This document shows, in pieces, positions 17,972 to 26,636 of a DNA stretch of 64,000 nucleotides. The position numbers and the translations under genes are program-made. The notes beneath the pieces were generated by a model that did not search any database, was not told the origin of the DNA, and worked only from the letters and a program-made list of their open reading frames with translations. The first letter of the stretch is position 1, and each line of letters starts with the position of its first letter. The stretch comes from Bacteroidetes bacterium GWF2_41_31 (lineage in GTDB: Bacteria > Bacteroidota > Bacteroidia > Bacteroidales > F082): contig MEOL01000008.1 of NCBI GenBank assembly GCA_001769215.1, forward strand, positions 1 to 64,000, given 5' to 3'.

Positions 17972-19810
17972 TTACTCAACAGTAACCGATTTGGCCAGGT
18001 TGCGGGGCATGTCAACATTGCAACCGCGCATAACAGCCATGTAATAGGCTAGTTTCTGTAACGGTATGGTTGCCAGCAAGGGAATCAGCATTTCTTCTGT
18101 TTCGGGGATTTCGATGATATAATCAGCCAATTCTTTTACCGCGGTATCACCTTCTGTAACAACGGCAATAATTTTTCCACCCCGTGCTTTCACTTCCTGG
18201 ATATTGCTTACGACTTTTTCGTATATCCCTCTGCTGGTAGCGATAAATACCACCGGCATATTTTCGTCGATGAGTGCAATGGGTCCATGTTTCATCTCGG
18301 CAGCGGGATATCCTTCTGCATGTATATAGCTTATTTCCTTCAATTTAAGTGCTCCTTCAAGAGCCACCGGGAAATTGTACCCTCTGCCCAGGTAAAGAAA
18401 ATTGTGTACTTTATTAAACTGACCAGCGATAAATTTCGCCGCACCATTATCATCGAGTACCCTTTCAACTTTTTCGGGGATACTTTCTAATTCGTGTAAG
18501 ATCCTGATAAACTTTGAACGGGGCAAGGTTCCTTTTAGTTCGGCTAAACGCAATGCCAGCAGGGTAAGTACTGTTACCTGTGCGGTAAAAGCTTTGGTGG
18601 AAGCTACCCCAATTTCAGGCCCGGCATGCGTGTATGAACCTGCATGTGTTGCACGCGCGATGGAGGATCCGACCACGTTGCATATTCCCAAAATAATGGC
18701 GCCTTTTGATTTCGCCAACTCGATCGCTGCCAGCGTGTCGGCTGTTTCACCCGATTGGGAAATGGCTATTACCACATCTCCTTCACTAATAATGGGATTT
18801 CGATATCGAAATTCAGAAGCATATTCTACTTCAACAGGAATCCGGGCCAGGTCTTCTATTAAATATTCGCCAACCAGGCCGGCATGCCAGGAGGTACCAC
18901 AGGCGATGATGACGATGCGGTTGGCAGCCAGTATTTTTTGCTCATAATCAACGATTCCACCTAATGAAACCAGTGCTTTAGCCGCGTTGATCCTTCCACG
19001 CATGCTGTCTTTAATCGAACGGGCCTGTTCATTAATCTCCTTAAGCATAAAATGATCGTAACCCCCTTTTTCCAATTCGCTCAGGTTCATCTCCAGTTGT
19101 TGGACATAGGGTGTTTTTTCGTGGTTCTTGATGTCACGTAGTTTTAATTTTTCACCACGTGTGAGGATGGCCACCTCCTCATCTTCGAGATAGACTACGT
19201 TTCTGGTGTATTCAACGATGGGTGTTGCATCTGACGCCACGTAAAAATCATCATCTCCGATGCCAATTACCAGCGGACTTCCTTTACGTGCAGCGATCAA
19301 GGTATTGGGATGGTCGGCTGATAGTATGACGATGGCATAAGCTCCTACCACCTGGTTCAACGCGATTCGCACAGCTGCATCCAAAACCACTTGTTCGTTC
19401 ATCTGTATATCCTCAATCAGGTTCACAAGTACTTCAGTATCCGTGTCTGAATTAAAGGTGTAACCACGCTTGATCAATTCTTCTTTCAATAAGGAATAGT
19501 TCTCAATAATTCCGTTGTGAATAATGGACAACGACTTGGTTTGAGAGTAATGGGGATGGGCATTTATCAGGTTGGGTTCACCATGAGTGGCCCAACGGGT
19601 ATGCGCAATTCCCAGGTTCCCATCCAGGTCTTTATCTTCCAGAAAAGCCTTTAAGTCAGCCACTTTTCCGGGGGTTTTATAGGTTTTCATCCCATGGTTC
19701 AACAAGGCGACACCGGCACTGTCGTATCCACGATATTCAAGTCGTTCAAGTCCTTTTATAAGTATAGGATATGCTTGTTTGTATCCAACATAAGCTACAA
19801 TTCCGCACAT
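17972..19810 (-). CDS. glmS: Glutamine-fructose-6-phosphate aminotransferase
   Basis: Makes glucosamine 6-phosphate from fructose 6-phosphate and glutamine, the entry to peptidoglycan and LPS amino-sugar synthesis. 612 residues (E. coli 609). Cys2 of MCGIVAYVGY is the N-terminal nucleophile of the glutaminase domain; two SIS domains follow (SQSGETADT, STKAFTAQ, EMKHGPIALID), and the conserved tail PRNLAKSVTVE is intact. Two overlapping -7 candidates are present upstream (TAAATTTG and TACTTTTG on the minus strand, 19837-19852). No glmS ribozyme is seen in the short leader. Confidence 0.97.
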   Translation of the reverse strand: MCGIVAYVGYKQAYPILIKGLERLEYRGYDSAGVALLNHGMKTYKTPGKVADLKAFLEDKDLDGNLGIAHTRWATHGEPNLINAHPHYSQTKSLSIIHNGIIENYSLLKEELIKRGYTFNSDTDTEVLVNLIEDIQMNEQVVLDAAVRIALNQVVGAYAIVILSADHPNTLIAARKGSPLVIGIGDDDFYVASDATPIVEYTRNVVYLEDEEVAILTRGEKLKLRDIKNHEKTPYVQQLEMNLSELEKGGYDHFMLKEINEQARSIKDSMRGRINAAKALVSLGGIVDYEQKILAANRIVIIACGTSWHAGLVGEYLIEDLARIPVEVEYASEFRYRNPIISEGDVVIAISQSGETADTLAAIELAKSKGAIILGICNVVGSSIARATHAGSYTHAGPEIGVASTKAFTAQVTVLTLLALRLAELKGTLPRSKFIRILHELESIPEKVERVLDDNGAAKFIAGQFNKVHNFLYLGRGYNFPVALEGALKLKEISYIHAEGYPAAEMKHGPIALIDENMPVVFIATSRGIYEKVVSNIQEVKARGGKIIAVVTEGDTAVKELADYIIEIPETEEMLIPLLATIPLQKLAYYMAVMRGCNVDMPRNLAKSVTVE

Positions 19811-19836
19811 AATTTGGTGTTTTTAGGTAAAGAATG

Positions 19837-19852
19837 CAAATTTACAAAAGTA
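19837..19852 (-). promoter_or_regulatory. Two adjacent -7 candidates for glmS
   Basis: On the minus strand TACTTTTG (19845-19852) is followed immediately by TAAATTTG (19837-19844); both match TAnnTTTG. Either would give a leader of about 20-30 bases. Confidence 0.5.
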
Positions 19853-19894
19853 ATTATACAGATATTAAAATAAGCTGTAAACGAATTGTTAATA

Positions 19895-21250
19895 TTAATC
19901 CAGGTCGGTATAAAGAATTTCGAGTTTCATACGATCAGCCGTATCAACGTTTGGTTTAAAACCATCAAATATGAAACTCTCAGGATTAATTGAACCTGCA
20001 TTTACCAACAAATACAATCCGTAATTTACTGTGGTGCTGTCGCTTATAATTGACTGGATGTACTTCGTGATGCGAAAAACATATCTATTTGATTCGGCTT
20101 CATAGGTTCCTCCAAAATAAGAAACTCCGTCATTATAGTCGGGCAGCAATTCATAACTACCATCTTGCAACCGTTGAACCAAAACCAGTTGCGCGGGGGC
20201 TTCATAAAACTGCGCGAAATTTCCTCCCGGAAGGGTTAATTTGGCTTCGTTTACTGCTACATTTACTAAATTTCTCCAGCTTTTTGGATAAGGTAATTTA
20301 ATCACGGTTTTTACACCGGCATATCCCTGAATATAGAAATTTTGCTCTCCAAGTGCCGAATCACCATTGACTATTTGCTGACGAAGATCAGCACTGGCAT
20401 TAGTAAAATCATGTTCGTATTTGTTAAATCGCGCTGCAGAAGAGCTGATAATAAAATCGTATCGCAACGAATCATCTTCCAGGTTACTGTAATAGATCGA
20501 CAATTTCGACCCGCCGGAAATCAAATTGAAATAAGCCAGAGACCCTGTGGAGGATACAGCTGATGGCGTGAGATAAAGACCCCTAAAAAACTCGAGAAAA
20601 GCCTCATTATCGACCATGTTAGTGGCGGAGTCGGCAGACAACAACCTCTCTCCCAGTTCGGTGGAAAGATCCGATAGATTGATCCGAATTAAGGCAGGAA
20701 GTGTGTCGCCCAGAAAATAAACGCTGTCGTGTGGCCGTGGCACAAAGGAATAGTCGCTAAAATCAGTATTCCCCACCTCGAAACTGCGTGGACTATAATA
20801 AGCACTATCTTTATATATCCCTTTCAGCATTTCGTATGTGTGTACCGTTATGGTTGTATTGGTATCCGCGTAGGCTCCTGAATAAACCAACTGCAGGACT
20901 AAAGAGTCAAGGTGGGGCTCTTCACCAAAATGATGTCCATTGGTCGAAAGTACAAATTGTGTGTAAAACGATGCTTTTGTCGCGCCAAAAATAGGATCAT
21001 TCACATAACCGATTGCGTTTCGGGTAAGTTCATCCGTGCGGACCGAATCATCGATCACGGAATAAGCAGCAATAGAAGTAGTATCGGTAAATCTAACTTT
21101 AAGCCAGCTGTCGCCGGGCTGAATAATGGTTCCAATTTTTCCGGGATCCTTTGCACAGGATGGTAAAATCAATGTGAGGGCTGCCAAAAACAGGATGGAA
21201 GCAACATAAAACAACAACCCGGTTTGACTAACCTTCGATAATTTGGTCAT
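19895..21250 (-). CDS. DUF4270 family lipoprotein
   Basis: 451 residues with a lipoprotein signal peptide (LFLAALTLILPSC, Cys near 31). The body is beta-rich and matches what I know of DUF4270, a Bacteroidota family of outer-membrane-associated proteins of unknown function. The ATG at 21250 is chosen because it gives a normal lipoprotein signal; the frame is open further upstream but would overlap the preceding gene more. It still overlaps that gene by 23 bases. The pairing of DUF4270 with the half glycogen-synthase-like gene is, from memory, a recurrent Bacteroidota arrangement. Confidence 0.85.
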   Translation of the reverse strand: MTKLSKVSQTGLLFYVASILFLAALTLILPSCAKDPGKIGTIIQPGDSWLKVRFTDTTSIAAYSVIDDSVRTDELTRNAIGYVNDPIFGATKASFYTQFVLSTNGHHFGEEPHLDSLVLQLVYSGAYADTNTTITVHTYEMLKGIYKDSAYYSPRSFEVGNTDFSDYSFVPRPHDSVYFLGDTLPALIRINLSDLSTELGERLLSADSATNMVDNEAFLEFFRGLYLTPSAVSSTGSLAYFNLISGGSKLSIYYSNLEDDSLRYDFIISSSAARFNKYEHDFTNASADLRQQIVNGDSALGEQNFYIQGYAGVKTVIKLPYPKSWRNLVNVAVNEAKLTLPGGNFAQFYEAPAQLVLVQRLQDGSYELLPDYNDGVSYFGGTYEAESNRYVFRITKYIQSIISDSTTVNYGLYLLVNAGSINPESFIFDGFKPNVDTADRMKLEILYTDLD

Positions 21251-22037
21251 AAAAATCGTTATAAGCATTAAAATAATCTTCTTCTCCCTGATAGTCAAGC
21301 ATCGGTTTGCCTGAAGCTTTTGCGTATTCCATCACTTCTGCATTAATCACCGGGCTGGCTACCAGCAGTGCATCCGAATGATCGATGGCACCTTTCATCA
21401 GAGAAACGTAAGAAGCGTGTTTATAGTGTTCAAGCTGGTTGTCTTCAATACCGTTCATTTTAATCTTATCGACAAATCCCGCTTTGAACGTTTCACTAAA
21501 CTCATCATCATACAGGCTGCAAATAATTTTTAAATCGCCAAATATGGGATTGTCTTTGTAGGCAGTACGTACATAAAACGGGAGCAGGCTGGCAAACCAT
21601 CCATGGGTATGGATCAAATCGGGTGCCCAGCCCAGTTTTTTCACGGTTTCGAGCACTCCTTTGGCAAAAAAGACAGTGCGTTCATCATTGTCATCAAAAA
21701 AATTCTTACTCTTATCACGAAATAAAAACTTTCGGTGAAAGAAATCTTCATTATCAATAAAATACACCTGCATTCGGGCTTGCTGAATTGAAGCCACTTT
21801 GATAATCAACGGGTGGTCGATATCATCGATGATCAGGTTCATACCTGAAAGACGGATGACTTCGTGAAGTTGATTCCTTCTTTCGTTAACCAGGCCAAAT
21901 CTTGGCATAAAAGTGCGTATTTCTTTCCCTTTTTCCTGGGTCTTTTGGGGTAGAAACCGACCAATCTTGCTTAGAGGAGTCTCAGGCAGATATGGCATGA
22001 TCTCTTGATTAACAAAGAGCACCCTTTTCTTTTCCAT
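21228..22037 (-). CDS. Glycogen/starch synthase N-terminal-domain protein
   Basis: 269 residues matching only the N-terminal (acceptor) Rossmann domain of GT5 glycogen synthases: VLFVNQEIMPYLP at the start, then PRFG, and the typical DLIHTHGWFASLLP. The C-terminal GT-B half that holds the nucleotide-sugar site is missing, and the reading frame ends cleanly at the DUF4270 gene, so this is a short family form rather than a break. Catalysis as a glycogen synthase is doubtful. The -7 element TACCTTTG (22067-22074, minus) precedes it. Likely co-transcribed with DUF4270. Confidence 0.82.
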   Translation of the reverse strand: MEKKRVLFVNQEIMPYLPETPLSKIGRFLPQKTQEKGKEIRTFMPRFGLVNERRNQLHEVIRLSGMNLIIDDIDHPLIIKVASIQQARMQVYFIDNEDFFHRKFLFRDKSKNFFDDNDERTVFFAKGVLETVKKLGWAPDLIHTHGWFASLLPFYVRTAYKDNPIFGDLKIICSLYDDEFSETFKAGFVDKIKMNGIEDNQLEHYKHASYVSLMKGAIDHSDALLVASPVINAEVMEYAKASGKPMLDYQGEEDYFNAYNDFYDQIIEG

Positions 22038-22066
22038 AAATAAGTTTGTTATACTATTCTGATTTG

Positions 22067-22074
22067 CAAAGGTA
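22067..22074 (-). promoter_or_regulatory. -7 element of the GT5-like/DUF4270 operon
   Basis: TACCTTTG on the minus strand, 29 bases before the ATG at 22037. -33 not evident. Confidence 0.45.
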
Positions 22075-22142
22075 GTAAAAAAAACAGGAGTTAATTGAAT
22101 ATTCCTAAGTATCAGGTTACCATGTCAAGAGTTTAGGTTTTT

Positions 22143-22772
22143 TTAACGATTGGATGACCTCAAAACATACCTTAAACCCAACATCAAAGCATCATTGTAT
22201 TGACCATAATCCCAAAAGCGAAAAATACCCGGGTAATCTTTGTCACGGATACTCATCATCGAATTGTTGGTGCGCAACATCACCTGCCAATGCGGGTCGA
22301 CCAAAAATACCATACCAAGGTTTACTTGTAATGTCATGCGGAGAGGTTTGGAGTAACCCTCGTAATCGCTTGTTATTTCCTGATTGAATTCCTCATAATG
22401 GCTCGTCAACACACCGGTCGATGGTCCTGCTTCTACAATAAACCGACCCATTTGATATTGATACAGCAAGGCCATCTCCACGTAATTCAATCGCAACAGG
22501 AACGACTGATAGAGGTTTTCTTCGGTGGGGTTTTCACGGCTTCCTTTTTGAAAATAAGCAAGTTCCAATTGCATAGCTGACCGGCCTCCCAATCCAAGGG
22601 TAACAAATCCCCCGGCAAAAATCCCGCCTTTGTTATACCCCGAAAAGGTATCGCCTGCCACCTGCGACCCTACCACACCTGCAGTTAACCCTCCGCCAAA
22701 TTGCTGAGAAAGCCCGGCAAATCCAACAATTAAAAAGAGGTTGAGAAAAATTATTTTCATCGGAATCCACAT
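22143..22772 (-). CDS. PorT-like outer-membrane beta-barrel protein
   Basis: 209 residues: signal peptide (IIFLNLFLIVGFAGLSQQ), then about eight amphipathic strands with alternating hydrophobic/aromatic residues and short turns, ending in a strand (ALMLGLRYVLRSSNR). This is the small outer-membrane barrel type common in Bacteroidota. Two ATGs (22772 and 22760) are both downstream of the -7 element TACCTTTG (22787-22794, minus); the second gives the more usual signal peptide. Role unknown: structural or small porin-like. Confidence 0.82.
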   Translation of the reverse strand: MWIPMKIIFLNLFLIVGFAGLSQQFGGGLTAGVVGSQVAGDTFSGYNKGGIFAGGFVTLGLGGRSAMQLELAYFQKGSRENPTEENLYQSFLLRLNYVEMALLYQYQMGRFIVEAGPSTGVLTSHYEEFNQEITSDYEGYSKPLRMTLQVNLGMVFLVDPHWQVMLRTNNSMMSIRDKDYPGIFRFWDYGQYNDALMLGLRYVLRSSNR

Positions 22773-22950
22773 GCTGCTTTTTTAATCAAAGGTAAAAAAA
22801 TGTTGGCTTGAGGTGCCACTTAAACAGACCTTATATCCATTGATCACAATATTAAGCTGTTGCATAAATTAATTAACTTAATAATAACAATCGTTTTGCA
22901 ACCATCACCAAATTTGTAGTACTTTGGTCATCTGGAAAAATAGAAGCAGA

Positions 22951-23634
22951 ATGGATCAGAGTAAATACAAAATCCTCCTGGTTGACGATGAAGAGGACAT
23001 TGTCGAGTTTTTATCGTACAACCTCGAAAAAGAAGGCTTTAACGTGGTTACTGCCGTAAACGGACAGGAAGCCATTCAAAAAGCAAAGAAAGAACTCCCC
23101 GACCTGATTATCATGGATGTGATGATGCCTAAGATGGATGGTATGACGGCTGTTCAGGAGATTCGAAAAATTAAGGCCTTGGAAGAGACCATCATCGTAT
23201 TTTTAACTGCCCGGTCGGAAGATTACTCGCAAATAGCCGGATTTGAAGCCGGGGCCGATGATTATGTGTCGAAACCTATAAAACCAAAGGTACTGATGAG
23301 CCGGATAAACGCGCTGCTGCGTCGGTCATCAAAAAAAGAAAAAACCCCTACGGTGATTGAGTTGAATAACCTGATCATCGATCCTGAGCGGTTTATCGTA
23401 ATCAAAGAAGGCGAGAAAATAATCCTTCCCAACAAAGAATTTAAAATACTTGCATTGCTTGCTGCCTCACCGAACAAGGTGTTTTCGCGTGAAGATATTT
23501 TTGCCAAGGTCTGGGGAAATGACGTGATTGTTGGCGACCGTACCATCGACGTGCATGTGCGTAAAATCCGTGAAAAAATAGGTATTGACAATATCCGAAC
23601 AATTAAAGGGGTTGGTTACACGTTCAGCATCTAA
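22951..23634 (+). CDS. PhoB/OmpR-family response regulator
   Basis: 227 residues: receiver domain with VDDEED acid cluster, phospho-Asp56 (IIMDVMMP) and Lys in VSKPIKP, then a winged helix ending RTIKGVGYTFSI. The start at MDQSKYKILL (22951) is chosen over a frame extension because it begins directly before the first receiver strand. The kinase gene begins 28 bases after it. The pair has the order regulator-kinase, as in PhoB-PhoR, whereas the other two-component pairs here are kinase-regulator. Phosphate response is plausible but not shown. Confidence 0.9.
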   Translation: MDQSKYKILLVDDEEDIVEFLSYNLEKEGFNVVTAVNGQEAIQKAKKELPDLIIMDVMMPKMDGMTAVQEIRKIKALEETIIVFLTARSEDYSQIAGFEAGADDYVSKPIKPKVLMSRINALLRRSSKKEKTPTVIELNNLIIDPERFIVIKEGEKIILPNKEFKILALLAASPNKVFSREDIFAKVWGNDVIVGDRTIDVHVRKIREKIGIDNIRTIKGVGYTFSI

Positions 23635-23662
23635 TTAACATACATCCCCCAGGATTTGTCAT

Positions 23663-24706
23663 ATGCCGTTGTCAGCTTCAAAACATATCGCCCTCATCAA
23701 TGCAGTACTAACAACGCTTCTGTTTAGCGTTGTTTACATCATTATCTTTTTAAGTTTTTTTACATTCAAACCTTTACCACTGCTCATTTTTATTCCCCTG
23801 ATATTTGTATTTGCCTATTTTATCAGTAACCTCCTTTTCGATCAATACATCAAGGAAAAACTGAAGGTGATCTACAAAACAATTGGATTACTGAAACCTG
23901 AAAATGAACCACCTCTTTTAAAAAAAAGAAAAACCGATGAATTGGAAATTGTCAACAGTGTAGTACTGAAATGGAGCGAAGAAAAAAAGAAAGAAATTGA
24001 AGAATTAAAGGAGCTGGCTGCTTACAGACGTGAATTTCTTGGAAATATTTCTCATGAACTCAAGACCCCCATTTTCAATATCCAGGGCTATGTGTTAACA
24101 TTGCTTGATGGAGGTCTGGATGACAAATTGGTGAATGAGAAGTTTTTACAAAAAACTGAAAAAAGCATTAACCGGATGATCGCGCTTGTGGAAGAACTGG
24201 AAGAAATAGCCAAACTTGAATCGGGGGAGCTGGTTTTAAAAGAAGAGGTTTTTAACCTGTACGACCTTACGAGGGAGGTGATTGATTTTATGGAAATGAA
24301 AGCCGCCAACCACAATACGAAAATTGTGTTGCATTCGTCCATGAACCGTTCCATGAAAGCACGTGCCGACAAAAAAAGAATCAGACAGGTCTTTATCAAC
24401 CTGATTGACAATGCCATTAAGTACGGCAATCAAAAGGGAGGCGTTATCAGGATTTCCTGCTACAATTTTCACAACAATTATTTGGTGGAGGTTCAAGACA
24501 ATGGAATTGGTATTCCGGAAGAAAATATCCACCGGGTCTTCGAGCGGTTTTACCGGACTGAGTTAAGCCGTTCGCGCGATACCGGTGGATCGGGACTGGG
24601 ATTGGCCATCGTAAAACACATCATCGAAGCACATCGGCAAACCATTAGTGTCCGCAGTAAAGAGGGTGAAGGAACCACTTTTTCGTTTACCTTAAAGATG
24701 GCATAA
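23663..24706 (+). CDS. PhoR-like sensor histidine kinase
   Basis: 347 residues: two adjacent membrane helices (about 12-34 and 38-58) with almost no periplasmic loop, a short linker, HisKA with His131 in NISHELKTP, and HATPase (NLIDNAIKYG, DNGIGIPEEN, GSGLGLAIVKHIIEAH). With so little outside the cell it probably senses within the membrane or through a partner, as PhoR does. Partner of the preceding regulator. Its stop is two bases from the convergent polyprenyl synthase stop. Confidence 0.92.
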   Translation: MPLSASKHIALINAVLTTLLFSVVYIIIFLSFFTFKPLPLLIFIPLIFVFAYFISNLLFDQYIKEKLKVIYKTIGLLKPENEPPLLKKRKTDELEIVNSVVLKWSEEKKKEIEELKELAAYRREFLGNISHELKTPIFNIQGYVLTLLDGGLDDKLVNEKFLQKTEKSINRMIALVEELEEIAKLESGELVLKEEVFNLYDLTREVIDFMEMKAANHNTKIVLHSSMNRSMKARADKKRIRQVFINLIDNAIKYGNQKGGVIRISCYNFHNNYLVEVQDNGIGIPEENIHRVFERFYRTELSRSRDTGGSGLGLAIVKHIIEAHRQTISVRSKEGEGTTFSFTLKMA

Positions 24707-24708
24707 AG

Positions 24709-25683
24709 TTATTTACTTCTTTCGATTGAGAAAACAACCAACTCTTCTAAAGCCTTTCGGGCTTGGTTTTCAGGAAAAGTACATAATAAATCGAGGGATT
24801 GTTTTTTAAATTCGTTCATCTTGATTTCAGCATAAGCAAGTCCACCGCTTTCCTTAACAAAATCCATCAACCAGCTCACGCGGTTTTCATCCGTGTTGTG
24901 GTTTTTTACAATGTTGATTATTTTTCGCTTCTCTAAAAAAGAGGCCTTGTTTAATGCGTAAATCAAGGGCAGGGTCATCTTTTTTTCTTTGATGTCGATG
25001 CCACTGGGCTTGCCTGTCAGGTTGTTTTTTTGAAAATCGAACAGATCATCTTTAATCTGAAAAGCCATGCCGGCTAACTCTCCGATTTGCCACATCCGCC
25101 GAACTAATTCAGGATCGTTACAGGTGGATGCGGCTCCGGCGGCAAAACAGGAAGCCAGCAAAGAAGCCGTTTTCTTTCGGATGACATCGTAATATACCAC
25201 TTCATCAATATCCAATTTACGGGCCTTTTCCATCTGCAACAACTCGCCTTCGCTCATTTCTTTCACCGCTTCCGACACTATTTCCAGGATGGAATAATCT
25301 TTTGATTTTAAGGCCAGCAACATACCACGCGAAAGCAGGTAATCTCCGGCGAGCACGGCAATTTTGTTCCGCCACAAGGCATTGATGGAAAACCTTCCGC
25401 GACGACGGCTGGCATCGTCTACCACATCATCATGCACCAGTGTAGCCGTGTGCAAAAGTTCGATGAGGGAAGCTGCGCGGTAGGTAACTTCGTTGGGCTG
25501 ACCAAACAAAGTAGCACTGTACACCACAATCACCGGACGCAATTGTTTTCCTTTTGCCTTCAGCAAATAACGCATGATGACGTCCAGCAAAGGCACCTTT
25601 GATTTAACAGAATTTTTAAAAACCCGTTGAAATGAATCAAGTTGGGTTTCGATCGGTTTTTTTAATTGGTTGAGTGTGCTCAT
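24709..25683 (-). CDS. Polyprenyl (octaprenyl-type) diphosphate synthase
   Basis: Elongates farnesyl diphosphate with isopentenyl units to the long chain used for menaquinone. 324 residues of the trans-isoprenyl synthase fold: first aspartate-rich motif HDDVVDDASRRRG, second motif QIKDDLFDF, plus KGKQLRP near the N-terminus for pyrophosphate binding. Chain length cannot be read directly. It is divergent from the radical SAM gene, with -7 elements of the two promoters only four bases apart (TAATTTTG, 25718-25725, minus). Confidence 0.92.
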   Translation of the reverse strand: MSTLNQLKKPIETQLDSFQRVFKNSVKSKVPLLDVIMRYLLKAKGKQLRPVIVVYSATLFGQPNEVTYRAASLIELLHTATLVHDDVVDDASRRRGRFSINALWRNKIAVLAGDYLLSRGMLLALKSKDYSILEIVSEAVKEMSEGELLQMEKARKLDIDEVVYYDVIRKKTASLLASCFAAGAASTCNDPELVRRMWQIGELAGMAFQIKDDLFDFQKNNLTGKPSGIDIKEKKMTLPLIYALNKASFLEKRKIINIVKNHNTDENRVSWLMDFVKESGGLAYAEIKMNEFKKQSLDLLCTFPENQARKALEELVVFSIERSK

Positions 25684-25717
25684 TGGTTTTGATGAAACGC
25701 GACTACCGTAAAAAGTT

Positions 25718-25737
25718 CAAAATTAAGGCTATTTTTG
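25718..25737. promoter_or_regulatory. Back-to-back divergent -7 elements
   Basis: Minus-strand TAATTTTG (25718-25725) serves the polyprenyl synthase; plus-strand TATTTTTG (25730-25737) serves the radical SAM gene. Only four bases separate them, so one polymerase should exclude the other. Confidence 0.5.
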
Positions 25738-25754
25738 CACAAATTTCTATTTTT

Positions 25755-26531
25755 ATGTCTGGCATTTTATTCGATGAGTTAATTTTTGGTCCTGTTCACA
25801 GCCGTAGATTGGGTATTTCACTGGGAATCAATTTGCTTCCCACCACCAACAAATTCTGTAATTTCAATTGTATCTATTGCGAATGTGGATGGACCAACAA
25901 CAAAGCCACCAAGCAGGTGTTACCAAAACGGACCGATTTTAAACGGCTGATCTCGGAAAAACTACAGGTGCTTCAACATACCCCAAACGAGCCGGATGCC
26001 ATTACTTTCGCCGGAAACGGGGAACCTACCACCCATCCTGAGTTTGCCGGAATTATTGACGACACGCTGGAAGCCCGCGACCTGTATGCCCCCAAAGCAG
26101 CAGTCACCGTGCTGTCGAATGCCAGCATGTTGCACAAAAAAAAGGTACGTGATGCCCTGGTAAAAGTGGATAAAAACATTCAGAAACTGGATGCAGGAAC
26201 CGAAATCATGTTTCAACGAATCAACCAACCGCTTGGCAACCTGACATTGGAAAAGATAGTAGAAAATCTGTTACTCATCAAAGTAAACCTGACCATACAA
26301 ACCCTGTTTTTACGTGGCGAAAACGATGGCCATAGCATCGATAACACTGCACCGGAGGAAATTTCAGCATGGCTGAAACTGATCAACAAAATCCGACCTG
26401 CTGAAGTGATGCTCTACAGCATCGAACGCGAAACCCCGGCCGCCGGAGTGGAAAAAGTAGCGAGAAAAGAGTTGGAACTTATTGCCCGGCAGGTGCAGGC
26501 GCTGGGCGTAAAGGCAGTAGTATTTGATTAA
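25755..26531 (+). CDS. Radical SAM protein
   Basis: 258 residues with the [4Fe-4S] motif CX3CX2C (Cys35, Cys39, Cys42; FCNFNCIYC) after a FGPVHSRRLG segment, and the SAM-contacting GNGEPTTHP stretch. The N-terminal G.V.SRRLG signature links it to a conserved uncharacterised radical SAM group (UPF0026-like), not to a named pathway enzyme. The ATG at 25755 is chosen; the longer frame begins before the plus-strand -7 element (25730-25737) and even overlaps the divergent gene. Followed by a perfect 14-bp hairpin. Confidence 0.88.
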   Translation: MSGILFDELIFGPVHSRRLGISLGINLLPTTNKFCNFNCIYCECGWTNNKATKQVLPKRTDFKRLISEKLQVLQHTPNEPDAITFAGNGEPTTHPEFAGIIDDTLEARDLYAPKAAVTVLSNASMLHKKKVRDALVKVDKNIQKLDAGTEIMFQRINQPLGNLTLEKIVENLLLIKVNLTIQTLFLRGENDGHSIDNTAPEEISAWLKLINKIRPAEVMLYSIERETPAAGVEKVARKELELIARQVQALGVKAVVFD

Positions 26532-26546
26532 TTGAGTAAGCTAATT

Positions 26547-26580
26547 TGACCTTCCGGGTTTTTTCCAACCCGGAAGGTCA
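26547..26580 (+). terminator. Perfect 14-bp hairpin at a convergent junction
   Basis: TGACCTTCCGGGTT (26547-26560), a six-base T/C loop, then its exact complement (26567-26580). It stands 15 bases after the radical SAM stop and before the convergent ansA stop. A strong T run is lacking on either side, so it is terminator-like rather than a textbook terminator; mRNA 3'-end protection is an alternative. Confidence 0.6.
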
Positions 26581-26636
26581 TTTCAAATCCGCATGGATCC
26601 GATAGCCATCGGGGTTCTTACGGGGTTTTATTTCCC

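Noticed and set aside
17972-19894. Search for a glmS ribozyme upstream of glmS
   Set aside because: The leader is only about 20-30 bases and shows no ribozyme-like fold; this element is a Firmicutes feature.
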